Positions 28,524 to 37,830 are shown, numbered from the stretch's first letter. The stretch: DNA of 64,000 nucleotides from Pseudemcibacter aquimaris (GCF_028869115.1 NZ_CP079800.1:1240001-1304000), one strand, 5' to 3'. Program-made: numbers and translations. Notes: generated by a model not told the origin, from the letters alone.

Positions 28524-28624
28524 CCGGAAAACACCCTTTTGAAAAAAATATCATTCCTTTTACAAAAGAAGCGGCGTAAGGTACAACACTAAATTCGAAA
28601 TATAAGCAAAAATAGGGGAGAATA

Positions 28625-30493
28625 ATGCAACAACTTGCAAAAATTCTGTTAATTCCACTTGTGCTGATGGTCGCTGGCGTCGCTAATGCCGATGATTATG
28701 ATGTGCGTGAACATTATACCAAGCATGAATATGCCATTCCCATGCGGGACGGTACAAAAGTATTCACCGCCGTTTATACGCCAAAGGATAAATCGCGCGA
28801 ATATCCGTTTTTGATGGTGAAAACACCATATTCCATTAGCCCGTATGGCGTGGATAATTACCCAACCCAGCTTGGGCCAAGCGGCGGTGATAACCGTTTC
28901 GCAAAAGAAGGGTATATTTTCGTCTATCAAGACGTGCGTGGTCGATATATGTCGGAAGGTGAATTTAAAAACATGACACCGCATATCGCCGATAAAAAAG
29001 GGCCAAACGATGTGGACGAAAGTTCCGATATGTATGATACGGTGGAATACCTGCTTGAAAATGTGAAAGGCCACAATGGCAAAGTCGGTATTTTCGGCAT
29101 CAGTTACCGTGGCTTTTACGCGGCGGCGTCCGTGATCGATAGCCACCCTGCGATTAAAGCATCAAGTCCGCAGGCCCCAATGGCCGACATTTATTATGGT
29201 GATGATTTCCATCACCGCGGTGCGTTTTTCTTACTCGATGCGTTTCGTTTCTTCCGTGGGTTTGATCAGGAACATAATAACCCGACCAAACAGGGTAAAC
29301 GTGATACTTTCCAATTCCCGGGCAATGATGCTTATAAATTCTTCCTTGAACTTGGTGCGCTTCACAATGTGAATGACAAGATTTTCAAGGGCGAAAGCCA
29401 GTTCTGGAACAGATTGATGGAACACCCGAATTATGATGAATTCTGGCAGAGCCGTCATATCGTACCGCATCTTAAGAACGTGAATGCAAACGTGATGACC
29501 GTAATCGGTTCATTCGATGCAGAGGATAGCTACGGCGGTACCGCCATTTATGAGGGTATCGAGAAAAACAATCCGGGCATCGACAATATGTTGGTGCGTG
29601 GCCCATGGTTCCATGGTGGCTGGGTGCGTTCTGATGGTACCAACCTTGGTAACGTGCGCTTTAATTCGCAGACATCGAAATTCTATAAAGAAAATATCGA
29701 TCTTAAATTCTTTAATCATTATCTTAAGGGCGGGCCGGATCATGAATTACCGGAAATGCTTGCCTTTTATACCGGTGAAAATGAATGGCGCGAACATAGC
29801 GAATGGCCAGCCGCAGAAGCAGAGCCAAAAACATTCTATATGACCGATACGGGCGGTATTTCAAATGATAAACCGACCGGTGACGGATATGACGAATGGG
29901 TCAGTGACCCTGCGAACCCGGTACCATACACACGTGCCATCACAAATGGCAGATCCCGTGAATATATGGTTGAAGATCAACGTTTTGTTGAAGGCCGTCC
30001 TGACGTGATGGTTTATGAAACAGAGGTCCTAACCGAAGATTTGACCATGTCTGGCCCGATTGTGGCGGATTTATATGTGTCAACAACCGGAACAGATGCG
30101 GATTTCGTGGTTAAGGTCATTGACGTGTTCCCGAATGATTTCCCGGAACATGAAAATAAATACATGGATGTGCCAATGCCGGGTTACCAAATGATGGTAC
30201 GTGGTGAAGTGATCCGCGGTAAATACCGCAACAGCATGGAAACACCGGAACCCTTTACCCCGGGTGAGGTCACACAGGTGAAATTCACATTGCCGGATAT
30301 CACCCATACATTCAAACAAGGCCACAAATTGATGATCCAAATCCAAAGCTCATGGTTCCCGCTGGTTGACCGCAACCCGCAACAGTTCCTGAATATCTAT
30401 GAAGCCAAGGACGAAGACTACATCAAAGCCACCCACCAGATACACACCTCGGACGAATACCCGAGCAGTATCACGGTTGGGGTTATTGAGTAG
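28625..30493 (+). CDS. Secreted CocE/NonD hydrolase (X-Pro dipeptidyl-peptidase S15 family), copy 1
   Basis: The 622-residue protein starts with a signal peptide (to VANA, about residue 22) after AGGGGAG. The alpha/beta-hydrolase part has the nucleophile Ser160 in GISYRGFYAA, the likely acid Asp298 in SFDAED and the His330 in PWFHGGW, spaced as in CocE. A jelly-roll domain follows (about 400-622). Family members hydrolyse esters, beta-lactam side chains or X-Pro peptides; the substrate is unknown here, and export suggests scavenging of extracellular peptides or esters. It is very similar to 32479-34353 (both contain AITNGRSREYMVEDQRF). A terminator follows. Confidence 0.92.
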   Translation: MQQLAKILLIPLVLMVAGVANADDYDVREHYTKHEYAIPMRDGTKVFTAVYTPKDKSREYPFLMVKTPYSISPYGVDNYPTQLGPSGGDNRFAKEGYIFVYQDVRGRYMSEGEFKNMTPHIADKKGPNDVDESSDMYDTVEYLLENVKGHNGKVGIFGISYRGFYAAASVIDSHPAIKASSPQAPMADIYYGDDFHHRGAFFLLDAFRFFRGFDQEHNNPTKQGKRDTFQFPGNDAYKFFLELGALHNVNDKIFKGESQFWNRLMEHPNYDEFWQSRHIVPHLKNVNANVMTVIGSFDAEDSYGGTAIYEGIEKNNPGIDNMLVRGPWFHGGWVRSDGTNLGNVRFNSQTSKFYKENIDLKFFNHYLKGGPDHELPEMLAFYTGENEWREHSEWPAAEAEPKTFYMTDTGGISNDKPTGDGYDEWVSDPANPVPYTRAITNGRSREYMVEDQRFVEGRPDVMVYETEVLTEDLTMSGPIVADLYVSTTGTDADFVVKVIDVFPNDFPEHENKYMDVPMPGYQMMVRGEVIRGKYRNSMETPEPFTPGEVTQVKFTLPDITHTFKQGHKLMIQIQSSWFPLVDRNPQQFLNIYEAKDEDYIKATHQIHTSDEYPSSITVGVIE

Positions 30494-30506
30494 ATATAAT
30501 TCAAAT

Positions 30507-30540
30507 ATCGGGATCGCTTAGGCGGTCCCGATGCCTTTTT
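30507..30540 (+). terminator. Intrinsic terminator after CocE copy 1
   Basis: CGGGATCGC (30509-30517) pairs with GCGGTCCCG (30522-30530) around a 4-base loop, extended by two A-T pairs on each side, and is followed by TTTTT. Confidence 0.85.
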
Positions 30541-30593
30541 ATGGTCATTTTTATGAATAAGATTAATTAAGGCGATAAATTCATTGGGGAAAT

Positions 30594-31250
30594 ATGCAGA
30601 GAAGTATTGCAATAATTATTAGTTTTATTGTTTTAGGTACAATGTCATCACAAATGACACTGGCCGCGCCACCATGTGCAAAAACACTGCCGGACAATCT
30701 TGAGCGCTATGCTGAAAGATTTACTTTCCTTGATCAACAAGAAGATCAAGCAGCATTGTACGGATATTATCGATGCTTAACGGGTCGTGATCATATTGAA
30801 GGCCAATACCGCCGCGGCCTTGCCTATGAAATGGGTTGGGGGGTTAAGAAGAATATGAAAAAAGCTGCCTATTGGTACAAAATGGCTGCTGATGGGGATT
30901 ATATTTATTCACGCACAGTTAATGGAATAGTAGAGCCTAGGTTTCGCAAGGGGGTAATAGTAGGTCACGCTGCAGCGCGTTATCGATTTGGTCTGATGTA
31001 TTTGGAAGGACGTGGAAAAGAAATGGATAAAGCTTATTCAGTGATTTGGTTTAGCCGGGCTGCTAAACAGGGGCATGCCGATGCGCAGTATCAACTAGGT
31101 CTTTTATTGATCAAACCTAAATCGCCTATCGAAGGTATCGTATACAATATTGATAAGGCAAAATACTGGCTCAGTGAATCAGCTAAGCAGGGGCATGTTG
31201 AGGCAATAAAGGTATTGACGAATTTGAACGAATTGGAAAAACAAAAGTAG
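30594..31250 (+). CDS. Secreted Sel1-repeat protein
   Basis: The 218-residue protein begins with a hydrophobic signal (MQRSIAIIISFIVLGTMSS, cleavage near residue 26 after LAA) and contains Sel1 units: RRGLAYEMGWGVKKNMKKAAYWYKMAA, ARYRFGLMYLEGRGKEMDKAYSVIWFSRAA and AQYQLGLLL...KAKYWLSESA. It is probably a periplasmic adaptor. It starts 54 nt after the terminator of the CocE gene and 14 nt before the next gene, so it is likely cotranscribed with 31264-32190. It is only distantly like the Sel1 protein at 3519-4259. Confidence 0.83.
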   Translation: MQRSIAIIISFIVLGTMSSQMTLAAPPCAKTLPDNLERYAERFTFLDQQEDQAALYGYYRCLTGRDHIEGQYRRGLAYEMGWGVKKNMKKAAYWYKMAADGDYIYSRTVNGIVEPRFRKGVIVGHAAARYRFGLMYLEGRGKEMDKAYSVIWFSRAAKQGHADAQYQLGLLLIKPKSPIEGIVYNIDKAKYWLSESAKQGHVEAIKVLTNLNELEKQK

Positions 31251-31263
31251 TTAGGTATTAAAT

Positions 31264-32190
31264 ATGATATTTTTTAGCGTTCTCTTCATTTGGATATTAA
31301 TCTTTTTTGTCTGGAATTTCATCAGTAAAAAGATGTCAAATTTTACTTTTTCAAGATTGAAGAACGTGCGTTGGTCCATGGTGCAACGTTATCCTAAATT
31401 TCTAGAGGTGATTATAAAATTATTTTACTTATTTTTACCTATAATGTTTTTCAACATTTTTAATAAATATAAAGAAATAACATTTGAATATGTTTGTGAA
31501 TCTGACAGTGGGTATAGAAATAATGCTACAAAAATAACCTCTATATTAAATTGGAATAGAGGATACGGAACGCAGAAATATTTAGAAAACACCAACTTTA
31601 CAAATACAGGCAATATGCTGAGATATATTGTTTTACACAGCGTGGAATTTGTGGAGTTTGTAGTGGAAAAACCGTACTATGGTCTTGATAAGGAAATTAT
31701 TGAAGCAGGTAATTATAGAGCCAAATATTATCCTGAAGACACTTTTGAATGCTTGGAAACTGAATATATGTATCCTAATTATATGGAATACATTAACGAA
31801 AGTTCGAAGCGATTTAAAGAACATGGTTTTCCACTTAAAGATACTAGTGGAAAATGTATAGGTATTGAAAAAGTAGATAAATTAGAAGCTAAATATCAAT
31901 TTAGAAGTGAAATTCATGTAAAAGAAACATCAAGCTATGGACATTCTTTAAATATAGTTCGAACCCGTTTAATTAACAGAGAATCTGAAGGAATCGTCAA
32001 TCAATTTCAGAATGTATCAATTAGTTCAAATGAGGGTTTGAATTATTTGTTTTTAGGTTATAGAGCTAATTTTTATGGTAATTGCAATTCCTTAAATAGG
32101 TTAGTTAGAGATTTCAAAAACAATCGTGATTTAAATAACGTGTCTGAACGTTATATTGTCGAGAGAGGTTTTTTTGACTTTGGTCTTTAA
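31264..32190 (+). CDS. Orphan AT-rich membrane-anchored protein
   Basis: I do not recognise this 308-residue protein. Two hydrophobic segments lie at about residues 3-20 and 46-66, with a basic stretch between them; the remaining 240 residues are polar and would be on the outside if the two helices cross the membrane. Seven Cys, some probably disulfide-bonded (YVCESDSG, TFECLETEY, GKCIGIE, GNCNSLN), support an oxidising location. The codon usage is far more AT-rich than the flanking hydrolases, suggesting transfer together with or beside the Sel1 gene. A palindromic repeat follows about 100 nt later. Confidence 0.75.
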   Translation: MIFFSVLFIWILIFFVWNFISKKMSNFTFSRLKNVRWSMVQRYPKFLEVIIKLFYLFLPIMFFNIFNKYKEITFEYVCESDSGYRNNATKITSILNWNRGYGTQKYLENTNFTNTGNMLRYIVLHSVEFVEFVVEKPYYGLDKEIIEAGNYRAKYYPEDTFECLETEYMYPNYMEYINESSKRFKEHGFPLKDTSGKCIGIEKVDKLEAKYQFRSEIHVKETSSYGHSLNIVRTRLINRESEGIVNQFQNVSISSNEGLNYLFLGYRANFYGNCNSLNRLVRDFKNNRDLNNVSERYIVERGFFDFGL

Positions 32191-32292
32191 TTGGATAATG
32201 TGGTCTAATAGATGCTTCAAAATAAGAGTGAAGCGAGCCTAAATAAAGACTATGGATTAGGGGGACACAATTCTTAATAATAGAATCTCCCT

Positions 32293-32403
32293 GTCATGCC
32301 CGTGGAAACGAGCATCCATATGAAGTGTATAGATTTATCAGTATTAGACACGGGTTCCTGATTATTTCCTCGGGGCGTAGCCCCTCGGATCGGGAATGAT
32401 GGT
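32293..32403. repeat. Dispersed palindromic repeat, copy B (divergent, longer)
   Basis: It begins GTCATgCCCG...GCATCCAT like the other copies and ends GGGAATGAtgg. The right half carries an extra hairpin, GGGGC-GTA-GCCCC, flanked by GGGTTCCTGAT and ATCGGGAATGA. It lies between the AT-rich orphan and CocE copy 2. The central 40 nt do not pair well. Confidence 0.65.
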
Positions 32404-32478
32404 ATTGTAGTGGCTGGCTATTGACCAACCCGGCAATCTCACCTATCGTTTTGGTATCAATAATTGTGGGAGAAAATC

Positions 32479-34353
32479 ATGACGGGGTTAAGGGCTTTAT
32501 TTATCGGTATATTGGTCATCACGCTGCCATTTGTGGCGGTGGCGCAAGGGTCGGATTATGACGCGCGGGAAGATTATACCAAATATGAATATCAAATTCC
32601 CATGCGTGATGGGGTTAAGCTGTTTACTGCCGTTTATGTGCCCAAGGATAAATCGCGCGACTATCCGTTTTTGATGAAACGCACGCCATATTCGGTGCGC
32701 CCGTATGGGGTTGATAATTATCCGAACTTTCTTGGCCCTGTCAGCTTTGACCATCATTATGAAAAATCGGGTTATATTTTCGTTTCACAAGACGGTCGTG
32801 GCCGCTGGATGAGTGAGGGTGTATATGAGGAAATGTCGCCCCATAACCCTGATAAAAGATCGGATCAGGATACGGACGAAAGCACCGATATGTATGATAC
32901 GGTGGAGTGGCTCTTAAAAAATATTCCGAATAACAATGGCCGTGTCGGTATCTGGGGCATTTCGTACCCCGGATTTTACACCGCCGCCAGCATCATCGAC
33001 AGCCATCCTGCGATTAAGGCCGCATCCCCACAAGCGGCCATTGGTGATATGTTTATCGGTGATGATGATCATCATAATGGCGCGCTTTTCTTGCTGGATA
33101 CGTTCCGATTTTATGGTTCATGGCGGGTTGATCATGATAACCCGACCAAAAGCAATGCACCGCGCATTCCCATTCCCCATGATGATGCCTACCGCTTTTT
33201 CCTTGAAATGGGGGCGCTGCATAATGTGAATGATAAATATTTTAAGGGCAGAAGTCCCTTTTGGAATTCATTAATGGAACATGGTGATTATGATGAATTT
33301 TGGCAGCGCCGCAACATCATCCCGCATATGAATGGTATCACCACCAATGTGCTGAATGTTTATGGTTCCTTTGATGCAGAGGACGCATACGGTCCCAACA
33401 AAATTTATCAACATATCGAGGAAAACAATAAAGGCATCAATAACATGTATGTGCGCGGTCCGTGGTATCATGGTGGCTGGGTCAGGGCAGAGGGGGATTA
33501 CCTTGGTAACGTGCCATTTGCGCAAAAAACATCACGCTTTTATCAAAAGGAAATCGAACATAAATTTTTCGATTATTACTTAAAAGACGAAGGGGAAATG
33601 GACCTGCCAGAGGTTTATTCATATTACAGCGGATCAAACGAATGGCGTACTCATGAACAGTGGCCACCGGCCGCCGCAGAACCATTCACGCTATATTTAA
33701 ATGATGATGGCGGTTTATCAGGGGAAAAACCAAGCGGCGAGGGTAGTGATGATTATGTATCCGATCCCGCCAATCCGGTGCCATTCACCCGCGCTATCAC
33801 AAACGGCAGATCCCGTGAATATATGGTTGAGGACCAACGTTTCGCGTCCCGCCGTCCGGATGTGCTGACCTATCAAAGTGAGGTTTTAACAGAAGATGTA
33901 ACCCTCGCGGGGCCAATCATTGCGGATTTGTTTGTTTCAATCACGGGAACGGATGCGGATTTCATGGTGAAACTCATTGATGTATTCCCGGATGATTTTC
34001 CGGAACATGAAAATAAACATATGGATGTGCCCATGAATGGTTATCAAATGATGGTACGGGGTGATATTTTCCGTGGAAAATACCGCAATAGTTTCGAAAA
34101 CCCGGAAGCCTTTACCCCCGGTGAAGTGACAAATGTGAAATATGAATTAAATGATATTTCACATACGTTTAAGCAGGGACACCGCATTATGGTGCAAATC
34201 CAAAGTTCATGGTTCCCGCTTGCGGATAGAAACCCGCAGCAGTTTATGGATATCTATAGTGCCCGTGACGAGGATTACATCCGTGCGACCCACACCATTC
34301 ACCGCAGTGCTGAATATCCGACCAGTATAACTGTTGGGCGTTTGCCGAATTAG
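32479..34353 (+). CDS. Secreted CocE/NonD hydrolase (S15 family), copy 2
   Basis: The ATG at 32479 has GGGAG upstream (a TTG 15 nt earlier is unlikely) and gives 624 residues. It has a signal peptide ending near AVAQ, nucleophile Ser162 in GISYPGFYTA, Asp299 in SFDAED and His331 in PWYHGGW. It aligns with copy 1 over the whole length without large gaps, including the C-terminal jelly roll (FKQGHRIMVQIQSSWFPLADRN). The duplication may broaden substrate range. It is separated from copy 1 by the Sel1 protein, the membrane orphan and a repeat. Confidence 0.92.
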   Translation: MTGLRALFIGILVITLPFVAVAQGSDYDAREDYTKYEYQIPMRDGVKLFTAVYVPKDKSRDYPFLMKRTPYSVRPYGVDNYPNFLGPVSFDHHYEKSGYIFVSQDGRGRWMSEGVYEEMSPHNPDKRSDQDTDESTDMYDTVEWLLKNIPNNNGRVGIWGISYPGFYTAASIIDSHPAIKAASPQAAIGDMFIGDDDHHNGALFLLDTFRFYGSWRVDHDNPTKSNAPRIPIPHDDAYRFFLEMGALHNVNDKYFKGRSPFWNSLMEHGDYDEFWQRRNIIPHMNGITTNVLNVYGSFDAEDAYGPNKIYQHIEENNKGINNMYVRGPWYHGGWVRAEGDYLGNVPFAQKTSRFYQKEIEHKFFDYYLKDEGEMDLPEVYSYYSGSNEWRTHEQWPPAAAEPFTLYLNDDGGLSGEKPSGEGSDDYVSDPANPVPFTRAITNGRSREYMVEDQRFASRRPDVLTYQSEVLTEDVTLAGPIIADLFVSITGTDADFMVKLIDVFPDDFPEHENKHMDVPMNGYQMMVRGDIFRGKYRNSFENPEAFTPGEVTNVKYELNDISHTFKQGHRIMVQIQSSWFPLADRNPQQFMDIYSARDEDYIRATHTIHRSAEYPTSITVGRLPN

Positions 34354-34367
34354 AAACTGCCTCTATT

Positions 34368-34467
34368 GTCATTCCAAACTTGATTTGGAATCCACGGAAT
34401 CCTTAATGGTAATAAAGATTTGTCCATTGAGATGATCTCATGGATTCCAAATCAAGTTTGGAATGAC
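34368..34467. repeat. Dispersed palindromic repeat, copy C (perfect)
   Basis: Bases 34368-34394 and 34441-34467 are exact reverse complements over 27 nt. Each arm is itself a hairpin (TTCCAAA-CTTGA-TTTGGAA), so the element can fold as two small hairpins or one long stem with a 46-nt loop. It lies 15 nt after the stop of CocE copy 2. Confidence 0.85.
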
Positions 34468-34507
34468 GGGTTCTTGGTGGTTGACCTGAGTTATATATTT
34501 TCATATC

Positions 34508-34523
34508 TTTTGTGATCACAAAA
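34508..34523. promoter_or_regulatory. 16-bp perfect palindrome before the dioxygenase gene
   Basis: TTTTGTGATCACAAAA is its own reverse complement and ends 16 nt before the TTG start of the dioxygenase gene. Close variants occur at 45530-45540 and 51509-51522, each just upstream of a gene. It is probably an operator of an unidentified regulator; it is not a spaced CRP site. Confidence 0.5.
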
Positions 34524-34539
34524 TTAAAAGGGCAGTAAA

Positions 34540-35328
34540 TTGATTAAAAGATTTGGTAAAGACGCAGCATCGGAAGATATTCTGAAAACATTGATGGCGG
34601 ATGGTGCCGTTATTGTAGAAAATCAGGTAAGCCATAATTTAGTAGATAAAGTGACCACCGAATTACGCCCGCATTTCGATGAGGTGGGTGATAAATTCCA
34701 GAATGATTTTAATGGCTATAGTACCTTACGCGTGGCGGGGGTTCTTGCCTGTTCCCGTACTGCGGCGGATTTGTTGGCCCATGACCGTGTTATGGATATG
34801 GCCGATGGGGTATTAAAACCTAATTGCAGTAGTTACCGTATCGGTAGCAGCGTTGCCATTGAAATCCACCCGGCGGAAGCCGACCAAGTCCTTCACCGCG
34901 ATGATGAAATTTATCCGGTGCGTCTTCCGTTTGAAATGCAGATTAGTGCCATGTGGGCGTTAACCGATTTTACCGAAGAAAACGGTGCAACGCGCGTGGT
35001 ACCAGGCAGTCATGATATGCGTGAAATTGACACGATCACAGATGATCAGGTGACACAGGCCGCCATGCCGAAAGGGTCGGTTCTTTTTTATCTGGGGTCA
35101 TCGGTTCACAGCGGTGGTTCAAACAGAAGCGATGCACCGCGTATAGGGCTTGTTACGACATATAGCCTTGGATGGTTAAGACAGGAAGAAAACGCATACC
35201 TAACCATCCCGAAAGAGGTAATCGATACATACCCTGACCATATCCGCCGCCTTGTGGGGTATCAAGGGCACGCGCCAAGTTTGGGTCTTTATCCCGGTGA
35301 TCCGGATGGTCTTTGGTATGATGCATAA
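34540..35328 (+). CDS. Phytanoyl-CoA dioxygenase family protein
   Basis: The start is a TTG at 34540, supported by AAGGG at 34528-34532 with 7 nt spacing; the next ATG would delete 18 residues of a conserved N-terminus. The 262 residues show the Fe(II)/2-oxoglutarate jelly roll: HRDDEIYPV supplies the His-x-Asp iron ligands, SSVHSGGSNRSD the distal His, and RIGLVTTYSLGW the 2-oxoglutarate-binding Arg region. Family members hydroxylate lipids, amino acids or small metabolites. Its neighbours, the two secreted hydrolases, do not define the substrate. Confidence 0.88.
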   Translation: MIKRFGKDAASEDILKTLMADGAVIVENQVSHNLVDKVTTELRPHFDEVGDKFQNDFNGYSTLRVAGVLACSRTAADLLAHDRVMDMADGVLKPNCSSYRIGSSVAIEIHPAEADQVLHRDDEIYPVRLPFEMQISAMWALTDFTEENGATRVVPGSHDMREIDTITDDQVTQAAMPKGSVLFYLGSSVHSGGSNRSDAPRIGLVTTYSLGWLRQEENAYLTIPKEVIDTYPDHIRRLVGYQGHAPSLGLYPGDPDGLWYDA

Positions 35329-35440
35329 ATAAAAGTAAGGTTATCTTCTTATTTTCATTCAAGTTTTAATCTTTATTAGCAACTTGTAAAAGTTTGTAAT
35401 ATATTAAAATAGCTAACGTAGTTGCTGACTAGAGAGTATA

Positions 35441-36355
35441 ATGAATAATAAGAAAGACCAATCCATCGCAGAAAAGGCGGAAGAGCTTTACGAAGCTATA
35501 CTTGATATGCTTTTTCCAAAACGCGTCGCACAGCGAAAAATACAGATGGAAAAGCAGCGCAAACGCGCCGCTGAAAAAAAAGCAGCAGCAGACGAGGCAG
35601 AAAAAGAACGTAAGCATAAGGCAAGGGTGTCGGGCCGAGGTATTTTCTGGAACAAAAGGCCATATCATCCATCGATGGGCGCCAATTACCGCGATTTATT
35701 AACGGCGATTGGTGTCGATAGTCGCAGAACGACCCGCATTTATCATCCGCGCTGCGGTACTGATATGTGTACAATCGCGGAACGAAGTGGGCCGTACATT
35801 CAATATTATATTCCGCCAGATGACAATACGACGGAAATTGCAAAGAATATCGCGTTCAATCAATTGACCAATAAAATTGACCGAATTTCTGATATTATTG
35901 AGCTTTATGAAAGGGCGGCATTTTGTCACTTATTCCCTATCGTCAACACACCGGATATGGAATTCGAGGAATTTTGTAAAAACCTTTATAATAAAACCGT
36001 TGATGATGGTTATATCATCGTATCAGAATTCGTTCCGGTTGAGGGCGAAGAAAGCATCTTAGATAAACATGATTTTGTGTTTCCATATGATAGAACACCA
36101 AAGGTTGTTTTAAGACAAAAATTCTTGGAATCACGCGAACATGATCATTCCGAACATTGGGAAGAAATTCTTGATGGACGACTAAAGGAAATGCAATCCG
36201 AAGTATGTTTGGAAAGCCTGCCAGAAGACATTGACCTTTTAAAAGGATTTCATGACGAACTTAAACGCTGGATCGTGATTTTGAAACTTATTCAGGATAA
36301 GAAAATCCGCGTCCTGACCCGCGTTTATAAACGAGAAGCAAAAGCCATTAGATAA
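35441..36355 (+). CDS. Orphan cytoplasmic protein with N-terminal coiled coil
   Basis: I do not recognise this 304-residue protein. It has no signal peptide or membrane segment. Residues about 28-62 are a highly charged Lys/Arg/Ala/Glu helix (RKIQMEKQRKRAAEKKAAAD) likely to form a coiled coil. The middle has RIYHPRCGTDMCTIAERSG, and the C-terminal third is helical (YDRTPKVVLRQKFLESREH...). It stands alone with a shared terminator at its 3' end. An export-independent, protein- or nucleic-acid-binding role would fit, but nothing in the sequence proves it. Confidence 0.75.
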   Translation: MNNKKDQSIAEKAEELYEAILDMLFPKRVAQRKIQMEKQRKRAAEKKAAADEAEKERKHKARVSGRGIFWNKRPYHPSMGANYRDLLTAIGVDSRRTTRIYHPRCGTDMCTIAERSGPYIQYYIPPDDNTTEIAKNIAFNQLTNKIDRISDIIELYERAAFCHLFPIVNTPDMEFEEFCKNLYNKTVDDGYIIVSEFVPVEGEESILDKHDFVFPYDRTPKVVLRQKFLESREHDHSEHWEEILDGRLKEMQSEVCLESLPEDIDLLKGFHDELKRWIVILKLIQDKKIRVLTRVYKREAKAIR

Positions 36356-36363
36356 TAAAAAAA

Positions 36364-36390
36364 GGCCCCGCAAATTTGCAGGGCCTTATT
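36364..36390. terminator. Bidirectional terminator between convergent genes
   Basis: GGCCCCGCAAA (36364-36374) pairs with TTTGCAGGGCC (36375-36385) with one mismatch. A T-rich tail follows on the plus strand, and seven A just before it give a strong T-run on the minus strand. Confidence 0.85.
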
Positions 36391-36408
36391 TCATTCAGTA
36401 TATTTGAA

Positions 36409-37740
36409 TTAAAGCGCGTTACAGGCTTTTTCAATGGCCATTAGCGCACCATGCAGTTTCTTGTGCGTTGTACCAAGGTTCATTCGCATAAAGCCAACAC
36501 CTGTACGACCATAGTTTTCACCAGGATTGATGTTAACGCCCGCTTTTTGAATGAAGAATTTCTTCATCATGTCACCAACACGGTCGTCGCCTTCTGGGCT
36601 ACCCAGTTTTTCCGCAAGTTTTGAACAATCAAGCCATGCAAGGTAAGTACCTTCATGAACTTTATAATCAATAAGCGGTAGTTTTTCTGCGCAGAATTTC
36701 TCAAGGAAATGTGCGTTCGCGTCCATATATGCCTGCATGTCATCCATATATGTTTCACCATGTTTATAGGCGGCGTTAGATGCGATTGTACCCATTGTAT
36801 TTAGAAGAGCACGTTGGTGGTTACCGATCTTTTGAATACGATCCAGCAGTTCTTTATTATCAGAGAACATATAACCTGTACGGTGCGCCGCAAGGTTAAA
36901 TGATTTACTTGTTGATTTAAGCGTGATGCTGTTCATAGCATAAGCGTCACCAAGTGATGCATATGGCACATATTTCGCGTGCTTATTCACAAAGTCACAG
37001 TGAATTTCGTCAGCGATCATCAGCGCGTTATATTGGTTTGCAAGATCACCAAGTTTACGAAGTTGGTCCGCTGTCCAGCAGTTACCGGTTGGGTTTTGCG
37101 GGTTACAAAGGATAATGACTTTTGCGCCTTCTTTTAATAGGCGTTCTGTATCATCATAATCGAAATCATAAACACCATCTTTATAGATCAGGTCACTTTC
37201 TGCAAGTTCACAAAGTGCGTTTGGAATTACGCCGAAGAAACTTGAATAGTTTGGTGTGTGAAGAATTACTTTATCACCCGGCTCACATACTGTGCGAAGG
37301 GCACTTGAAACACCATCAAGAACACCGATACAGTTTTTAATGGTGGATGGATCAACGTCCTGATCGTAACGTTTCTTGTTCCATTTAACGATGTTTTCTT
37401 TGTAATCCGCTGGCGGTGCTTCATAACCCCAGTTATGGTGATTAAGGCGTTTTTGTAGTGCTGCTGTAATGTGTGGCAATGTACGGAAATCCATGTCCGC
37501 AACCCCCATTGGGTATGGAACTTCGTATGGGCGCGCACCTTTACGGATGGCGTCCCATTTAAAATCACCGGAACCGATACGGTTAAATTCTTCGTTAAGA
37601 TCATATGCCATTGACATGGACATATGCCCCATCCCCCTTGCTGAAGCCGCTGTTGTTGGAAGGCTTGCTGCACCAGCCATAAATGTGGCGGCCCCAGCAC
37701 CTTTCATAAACAGACGACGATCTAGTTTAGAGTTGCTCAT
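36409..37740 (-). CDS. Tat-exported PatB/MalY-like PLP enzyme (C-S lyase/aminotransferase), copy 1
   Basis: The 443-residue protein begins with a twin-arginine signal (DRRLFMKGAGAATFMAGAA). The PLP fold type I part resembles PatB/MalY cystathionine beta-lyases: GVADMDFRTLPHI near the start, LCNPQNPTGNCW, DEIHCDFV and the PLP-binding Lys279 in STSKSFN, plus the C-terminal NPGENYGRTGVGFMRMNLG. PatB/MalY enzymes cleave C-S bonds of cystathionine-like substrates; class I aminotransferase activity is the alternative. Export would place it in the periplasm with PLP loaded before transport. It lies downstream of dapE on the same strand; two paralogues follow at 42579 and 44072. Confidence 0.9.
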   Translation of the reverse strand: MSNSKLDRRLFMKGAGAATFMAGAASLPTTAASARGMGHMSMSMAYDLNEEFNRIGSGDFKWDAIRKGARPYEVPYPMGVADMDFRTLPHITAALQKRLNHHNWGYEAPPADYKENIVKWNKKRYDQDVDPSTIKNCIGVLDGVSSALRTVCEPGDKVILHTPNYSSFFGVIPNALCELAESDLIYKDGVYDFDYDDTERLLKEGAKVIILCNPQNPTGNCWTADQLRKLGDLANQYNALMIADEIHCDFVNKHAKYVPYASLGDAYAMNSITLKSTSKSFNLAAHRTGYMFSDNKELLDRIQKIGNHQRALLNTMGTIASNAAYKHGETYMDDMQAYMDANAHFLEKFCAEKLPLIDYKVHEGTYLAWLDCSKLAEKLGSPEGDDRVGDMMKKFFIQKAGVNINPGENYGRTGVGFMRMNLGTTHKKLHGALMAIEKACNAL

Positions 37741-37830
37741 AAATAATGCTCCCGTAAAAAGTGAAAAATATATTGTTTACCGATACCCTTTATTATTGTT
37801 GTTTTTAGGAGTAAACGAGGCAGAGGTTGC

